Part shown: positions 58,778 to 64,000 of the stretch, piece after piece
Layout: each line of letters begins with the position of its first letter
How positions within the stretch are numbered: position 1 is the first letter of the stretch
Origin: Glandiceps talaboti
Taxonomy: Eukaryota; Hemichordata; Enteropneusta; Spengelidae
Length of the DNA: 64,000 bases
Direction: 5' to 3'
Assembly: GCF_964340395.1 (NCBI RefSeq)
Contig: NC_135552.1
Span: 1,061,001 to 1,125,000 of the forward strand
The notes under the pieces: model-generated
The model's input: only the letters and a program-made list of their open reading frames with translations
Database searches by the model: none
What the model was told of the DNA's origin: nothing
Position numbers and translations under genes: made by a program

Positions 58778-60169
58778 AATATTTTAGATATAACAAATAT
58801 TTTCAATTAGGGAGTTTTGATATGCCATACAAAGGGCTTCAGGCCCTGTATTCTGTGTGAGGGCATTCTAAATACCTCATTAGCATATGACAGTATGGTT
58901 ACATTTAACTGCATGGTATTTAAACCTAATAAATGCTAATAAAATATAATGTAGTTTAGGAATTGTTACATCTCCCAAGAGTGCATTTTCAGGCATGGCA
59001 TAGTCAGCCACTAACTGACTGACCTGATTTCACAGCATAACCAACTTGACTATAGGTACTTTGTCTGACATAAACTGTAGAATATGAACATTTAGATAAA
59101 TGAATAAATAGAATGGGATAGATTTTTACTAAATGTTGGCGGCTGCTTCAATTTTTCACCAACTTTTATATGCTATAATATAATCATGTATGAGAACATC
59201 CAACATGTTGTTTATATGTAGTGGATCATATTGAGTGCTTTGTGGTCCCATGCACATTTTGCTCCTCACTGAATCAATCCACAATTTTCATTATTTCTCT
59301 AATAAAATGTATCTGTTAAAGTGTATGTAAATAGGTGTCCAAACTTTCTGACTTTTTGCCTGCAAATGACGTAGTTTTCATAGGTGATTAAAGATTTGTA
59401 TGACATTTTTGACAAAAGTACGATATTAATAGTGAAAAATGTTATTAGTGAAATAATGAAAATTGTGGGGCTATGTCTTCCATGAAGACTTGTTGTTGAG
59501 TCTTGCACTGTTCACTGCATTAAGCTACACACCGTGGAAATGATGTAGTGTACATGTACACCCTATGTATGTATGTATGTATGTATGTATGTATTCCTAA
59601 GTTCATTGAGTTTCAGTTGATAACCATTCTTGAATAACAAAATTCACTTCAATACATAAGATAATCTTTGCAGTAAAGCTACATATTATGACTGTTTCTG
59701 TAGATTGTTACAATCCTTTGGACCTTCAGTGGGACAGTTATGGGTAGAAATTCTGGCCCCACTGTACATATGTACCCACAAGGAATTTTTATGAGATTTT
59801 ATTACCTTGATGTGATCTCAAAACTGACATATTTTTCATTTCATATCATAATAAATTTCACACTAACAAATAGACTACTGGTCCAGGATCAGTTTTGTAA
59901 TCTTTTGATGTTATGAATATGGTAAATACATTGTACTCTTACAAGAAGAGTTCAGATCAAATCTGGTTAGGTATGAGATTCAGCTTTTGTCACTACTGGG
60001 TGCTAATTAATTTTGATTTGTGGTGAAAAAGCTCCTTAATGTATTTTAGTACTTGCATTAGCCACTGTTGAATGAAGACAAACATTTGGGAATAGTATGT
60101 AGTGATACCTTGATTTAGTCACTGTCAGTTTGCATGGACACTCGGATTAAAGTTGAAATTTTCTTTCAG
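58778..60169. other. Intron, no gene seen; (GTAT)n at 59564-59593
   Basis: No exon. At about 59465 GGGGCTATGTCTTCCATGAAG echoes the R3 right end. Confidence 0.5.
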
Positions 60170-60355
60170 GTGGGCATATGTATAGAGATAGACCCAGTTT
60201 TCATGAGGCTGTTGGTTACAAGGAGATGTGTCAATGGGAAAATGCTCTGAAAAGTTTTGGAAAGATTATTGAGGATTGCCATGATGATGACTTCATGGCT
60301 AATGATTTAAAGAGAAGCAAGAGACATGTACTCAGTGTTCTACAATATATTACAA
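60170..60355 (+). CDS. TRANK1-like exon g: second TPR-like hairpin
   Basis: The acceptor TTTTCTTTCAG is strong. GT completes a Gly codon with the preceding G. The peptide GHMYRDRPSFHEAVGYKEMC continues with QWENALKSFGKIIEDCHDDD, a TPR-like helix pair, then KRSKRHVLSVLQYITS. It ends in phase 1 at ACAA/GTATGT. The next exon was not found in the window, so the gene continues to the right. Confidence 0.65.
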
Positions 60356-61025
60356 GTATGTTGATTTACTTATTATTAATGTTGACAATCTTTCCAGTCG
60401 GTCAGCTTTTAATTCAAATTGATATATTATTGACAAAAGATAGCAAGTGAATGTGAATTTTAGTCATAATACTTATCTCAGAAACTATTTCAAAGGCAAA
60501 TTGGTTTCAGTTGTGGAAAATATCCCAAGGGGTGCACAGTACACTGAATAGCCTACAATTACAACTCTCTCTCTGATTTGTGTGCTCAGACATTCTCTTT
60601 CTGTACAGACAAATACCCACCTTTTTGCTTACTTTTGGGTTACCCTCTGCTTCCCCTTGATATTGCCAAGTGTGATAATTTTGATAACTTTGTGCTCTCT
60701 GCACCCTGTGGTCCATCCCCCAGTGGTCACATGACCCTGACTAGCCAATACCCAGTACACCTTGGCAAAGTTGCGAATTTTCGTACGAAAGCCCTGGACT
60801 CTGTGAGTTTTTATCCTCTTGTGCCGAGTTTACACAAGTTATCCCCTATTGAGTGGTGAACACTTCGCTGAGCATCTCAGGATCCCAGCTAAGTCACTCC
60901 TTTTTATTCTCGTGTGCTGTGTCGTTTACTTTTTGACACTTTGTTTTTTTGTGTGTAGTTGGAGCCTCGTTGTATCAGGCCGTCATCTTGCCTTTGTCAT
61001 TTTCTCAGTTTAGTTTTCCTCCGCC

Positions 61026-61854
61026 ATGTCACGTCAACCTCACTTAGGTACGTGTGGACATCCCATCTTAGTTGGGGATGACCATGATCTTTGTGTGGAC
61101 TGCAGATCATGTCAGCCCAACCAGACATGCGATTTCTGCAGTAGTTGGACCGATCATCAGTGGAATATGTTTTCAGTGTGTGGTGAGGTTGATCACTCTT
61201 CAACGCACATCTACTATACTGAAGTGAAGTACTTCCCAGGAAGGTAAGTCCACTTCTCCCTCTTGGGAAAACCGGCTTTTTCAAGATGATAATGGTACCT
61301 CTCCTAGAGATCCTGGAGTGCCTGCGGTTGTCGTCGCACCACACCGGTCAAGCCCACAAGGGGATTTAAGGACTGCTGAATCCCATCTATCGCTTGGTAG
61401 ATGTGATCCGATTTCCCTCCCTTGGCATTCCCAGCCCGATGACGGACAGGTTTGCCCGATCAATACGATTGCTCAGGGAGGAGCGGGACTTATCCCCACC
61501 ACAGAGGTCAGGGACGTGTCCTTTGGTCAAGGCCTTACCAGTGCAGCGGTACATAATACTTTACCGCCGGCGGCAAATACGATGGGCCAGTCCAGATACC
61601 GGACACCCATTGATTCTATATCCCACCAAACGAGTGCAACTGGGAGTTTATTTCTCCCCTTGGGGACACTCCTACGTTCATTATAGCTAGTTTCCTGTGA
61701 CAAACCCTCAATATGTCAACCAATATACAGGGGTGCATGCACAGATGACAGGGAACACTAGGTTTTTACCACAGGGAACAGCACCCTCCATGGTATCCAG
61801 AGCCTCAGACCACTAACGAACAGACTAGAAATGCGGCTTTTCCCTTGATGTGAT
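61026..61854 (+). pseudogene. Retroelement Gag-like relic with Cys/His motif
   Basis: The first part (61026-61247) has CGHP, DDHDLCVDCRSC, CDFCSSWTDHQW, a Cys/His arrangement I associate with Gag-like proteins of invertebrate retroelements. Coding-like text continues in shifted frames: AVVVAPHRSSPQG near 61318, YVNQYTGVHAQMTG near 61712 and PPWYPEPQTTNEQTRNAAF near 61789, the last before a TGA at about 61849. At least three frame changes show decay. No RT is attached. A host gene broken by introns is the alternative. Confidence 0.4.
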
Positions 61855-62499
61855 GATGTTACTTATTTGCTGTAGCGATAATCTTTTAATCCTAAGTAGG
61901 GGCCATTGATTATGTATTAAGTTGCAATGTTACGTTTCATCACGTAAAGTAACGCGATATTAAGGCCTGAGTAAGTGTGATGAATAATTCTAGCGTTTGA
62001 TGTGATTTTGAAGACTTTTTTCTTCTGATGTTTAACTGTAAGCAAAGCATTCAGATCTGAATCACAAAGTTGGGTGATTGAGGGACTGTGGTTGGGTTGA
62101 TTATTCTACTAAATTATGCCTTACCTGCCAAAAATTTAGACATTTCCTAACTCCAACATTAATTACGGAGCCTTCAAGACCCAAGAAGAGTTCATAGGTA
62201 CCTTAATTCCCATCAAAATTGACAAATGTAGCTGGCAGTACATTGACATATTGGTCACGTTTTCAGCATGATCTCGTCTGTGTGAGTTAACATCACAGGA
62301 ATTTGGAGCATTTGCTTCCCGTTAAACATCAGAACGAAAAATGACATTGGGCATTAAAACAAGAAAAAACTCTCAAAATCATGGCAAATGCTACACTCAG
62401 CTAGCTAGGGCCAGAGGTACATCCCAACCAGATGCTGACAGTCTGTCAGACATCAGACATCTCAAAACGTGTTCCTGTGCGTGTATGTAGTATAGTATA
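61855..62499. other. No gene seen
   Basis: Non-coding sequence between two retroelement relics. Confidence 0.5.
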
Positions 62500-63300
62500 C
62501 TTCTTCTTCCATTATAAGCCATTCAAGATTACCACCTGTTGACATTTCTCACTTGGATGCGTCGGTTCTCATAAGAGAAATTAAGGCTTTAAAGCACGAA
62601 GTTTCTCAGTTGAAGGAACATAGTTATCCAGAGCGCGAAAATACGGCTGAATTGGTACTTTTTCGAAGGGAATTGGATATGGTAAAAGAATCGCCAGCAC
62701 AACAGGTGTTGGACAGGGAGTCTCAATGCCATAACAAAGAAGAAGGAGAAAACACCATACAAATCAATAGTACCGTTGGTGACACTTGTGATCACGCATT
62801 ACAAACTAATATTGATGTTGATGTTCCGGTTGATGATCGCGATCAATCCGATGACAACGTGATTGTCAAAGAAGTCTTCAACCAACACTCTTACAGTGAT
62901 GCAGCAAAAACTAAACCGAATTCGCCACCAAATATCAATCGTGTTAACGGCAACGGAGTTGCTGTTGGCCAGGGTACAACGTTAGAAGCACCTACTTGAC
63001 TGCCTTCATCCTCAAGTAACTCTGAGTATAGAATCGTTAGAAGACGACATCGAAAGGTGACAAAAACTGCGATTGGGCCGAAATCTGTTATCACAGGAAG
63101 TAACACTACAATGTCTTCTCTTAAATCACTGTACCACCTGCCGAATTGTTCATTAGTTGCCTATCTCCTCGCACAACCCGTTGTGAACTAATAGCTCATT
63201 TAGAGAAATTGGGTTTTAGTGGCATTGAAGCTGTGTCTTTACAGACAAAGTACAACACCTATGCATCATTCAAATTGACAATGTCATTAGATTAGTGCAA
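62500..63300 (+). pseudogene. Non-LTR retrotransposon ORF1, broken
   Basis: From about 62530 the frame reads LPPVDISHLDASVLIREIKA and LKHEVSQLKE, a coiled-coil start, then a disordered acidic stretch ending HSYSDAAKT. A TGA at 62998 interrupts it. Coding text continues as YRIVRRRHRKVTK and, after a frame change, as CELIAHLEKLGFSGIEAVSL with YNTYASFKLTM. SPSGVLVRRFY follows near 63326. These phrases resemble ORF1 proteins preceding an endonuclease/RT ORF in CR1- or Jockey-like elements. It is RNA-binding by analogy and not functional here. Confidence 0.6.
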
Positions 63301-63378
63301 ACATATTTTGAATCCTAGAGTTTCGCCGTCGGGCGTTTTAGTGAGGAGATTCTACTCTTCTAAAAACAACTAAGGACT

Positions 63379-64000
63379 TCATGAACTTTATCATAACATC
63401 ATATAATTGCCGCGGTATAAAGTCGTCGATTGAGAAATTTGTAGATCATGTGATATCTGCCTTATACAGGAACACTGGCTTTCGAAATCAGAACTTGGTT
63501 TGTTGTCTAACATAAGTGAAGACTTCTATGCTGTTGGTGAAACAGCTATAGACGATGAAAGTGGATTACGAGTTGGCCGACCTTTTGGCGGAGTGGCTGT
63601 AATGTGGCGAAAGTCCCTTAATTCAGTGAAAGTCAAGCGATATGATGATAGTCAAATGATCGGGGTAGAAATCAAACTCTCTGATAGTATTCTTACTTTG
63701 ATTAATGTTTACATGCCGACACAAAATAGAGATAATTATCATGTATTTTTAGATTATTTGCAAAGAATTCGTTACTGTATTGATAATGCTGAAACCAATT
63801 GTGTGATGGTCTTAGGTGATTGGAATGCAGATGTTGGATCCGAGTTTGGTGAAGAAGTTAATACCTTTTGTAATGATAACAATCTCATTTGTTCCGATGT
63901 CCAACTCTTGGGTACACATAATAAGAATAATTTTACCTTTTAAAGTGAAGCACATCATTCGACTTCATGGCTTGATCACTGCATTTCGACCCCTGCAGCA
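63379..64000 (+). pseudogene. Non-LTR retrotransposon APE endonuclease, broken, runs off window
   Basis: It starts MNFIITSYNCRGIKSSIEKF at 63379. A small deletion shifts the frame near 63447, after which CDICLIQEHWL continues into the open stretch from 63500. Apurinic endonuclease-like motifs are SYNCRG, IQEHWL, GGVAVMWRK, LINVYMPTQ and GDWNADV. A TAA at about 63941 interrupts it before SEAHHSTSWLDHCIS, the usual STSWLDH box. It is a degraded copy whose RT, if present, lies beyond the right edge. Confidence 0.75.

Larger units (their letters stand above)
5303..60355 (+). other. TRANK1: TRANK1-like gene (partial), seven internal exons
   Basis: Seven plus-strand exons, each with AG acceptor and GT donor, join without any phase conflict. 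Junction phases are 1, 0, 2, 1, 1, and the last exon again ends in phase 1. The product so far is about 387 residues: a TPR-type helical repeat, a tryptophan-rich helical segment, a Gly-rich GKGYPPGSGGM segment, ankyrin repeats, a Ser/Thr linker and a second TPR-like hairpin. This order of TPR and ankyrin repeats matches my knowledge of invertebrate 'TPR and ankyrin repeat-containing protein 1'. That family usually also has a large helicase-like C-terminal region, which would lie beyond the window. No in-frame stop or frameshift is seen in any exon, so the gene looks functional. Neither the start codon nor the 3' end is visible. The 32 kb third intron holds a DIRS element and the histone-stem-loop gene. 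The identity is from memory of the family, not a search. Confidence 0.6.

Noticed and set aside
61318-61690. Overlapping 122- and 98-codon ORFs as intact genes
   Set aside because: They alternate frames and appear to be pieces of a decayed Gag-like sequence.
1-64000. tRNA, rRNA or snRNA genes
   Set aside because: No cloverleaf with A and B boxes or other recognisable RNA gene was found by eye; a covariance search would be decisive.

Overview
The window is animal nuclear DNA. It has spliced exons with GT/AG junctions, AT-rich non-coding sequence, long (TG)n and (CATA)n microsatellites, and a retroelement mix (DIRS, Penelope-like, L2/CR1-like non-LTR) that is common in marine invertebrate bilaterians such as molluscs, hemichordates and lancelets. 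The phylum cannot be settled from the sequence alone. Nothing bacterial or plasmid-like is present.

The backbone is one plus-strand host gene, a TPR and ankyrin-repeat protein resembling TRANK1. Seven internal exons (5303-5468, 11431-11528, 19160-19266, 51279-51412, 52800-53177, 57512-57604, 60170-60355) all keep splice phase and read through as about 387 residues. Neither end of the gene is in the window. Its introns are packed with mobile DNA, and one intron is 32 kb (19267-51278).

Layout: 1-5300 holds a repeat segment, a copy of family R1, a foldback and repeat R2. At 6283-10400 a 4.1 kb TIR element (TAA target duplication, PIF/Harbinger-like) splits an R1 copy. 10983-11367 is a foldback. 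12094-18765 is a run of microsatellites and 148-340 bp tandem arrays. 24620-27473 is a TTAA-flanked unit with Kolobok/T2-like ends. It carries an intronless gene for a 186-residue protein followed by a canonical histone-mRNA stem-loop although the protein is not a histone; this is the most unusual object here. 27853-28164 is a four-copy 78 bp repeat. 29117-34008 is a structurally complete DIRS-type tyrosine-recombinase retrotransposon with Gag, RT/RNase H and YR ORFs, terminal inverted repeats and an exact internal complementary region. 35966-36757 is a large foldback. 37894-42455 is an interval bounded by 300-400 bp inverted repeats that holds two phase-compatible exons of an unknown gene. 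43969-44215 is an LRR relic and 44625-45998 (minus) a Penelope-like relic. 48165-51246 has repeats rich in TGACCTTGACC. 53725-54765 is a minisatellite abutting an L2/CR1-like relic. 55421-58777 has two R1 copies. 61026-61854 is a gag-like relic, and 62500 to the end is a broken non-LTR element (ORF1 and endonuclease) that runs off the window.

The host gene is unrelated in function to the mobile elements and is their container. Stretches not listed as features were read and showed no supportable gene. Repeat boundaries were found by eye and are approximate unless target duplications are stated.
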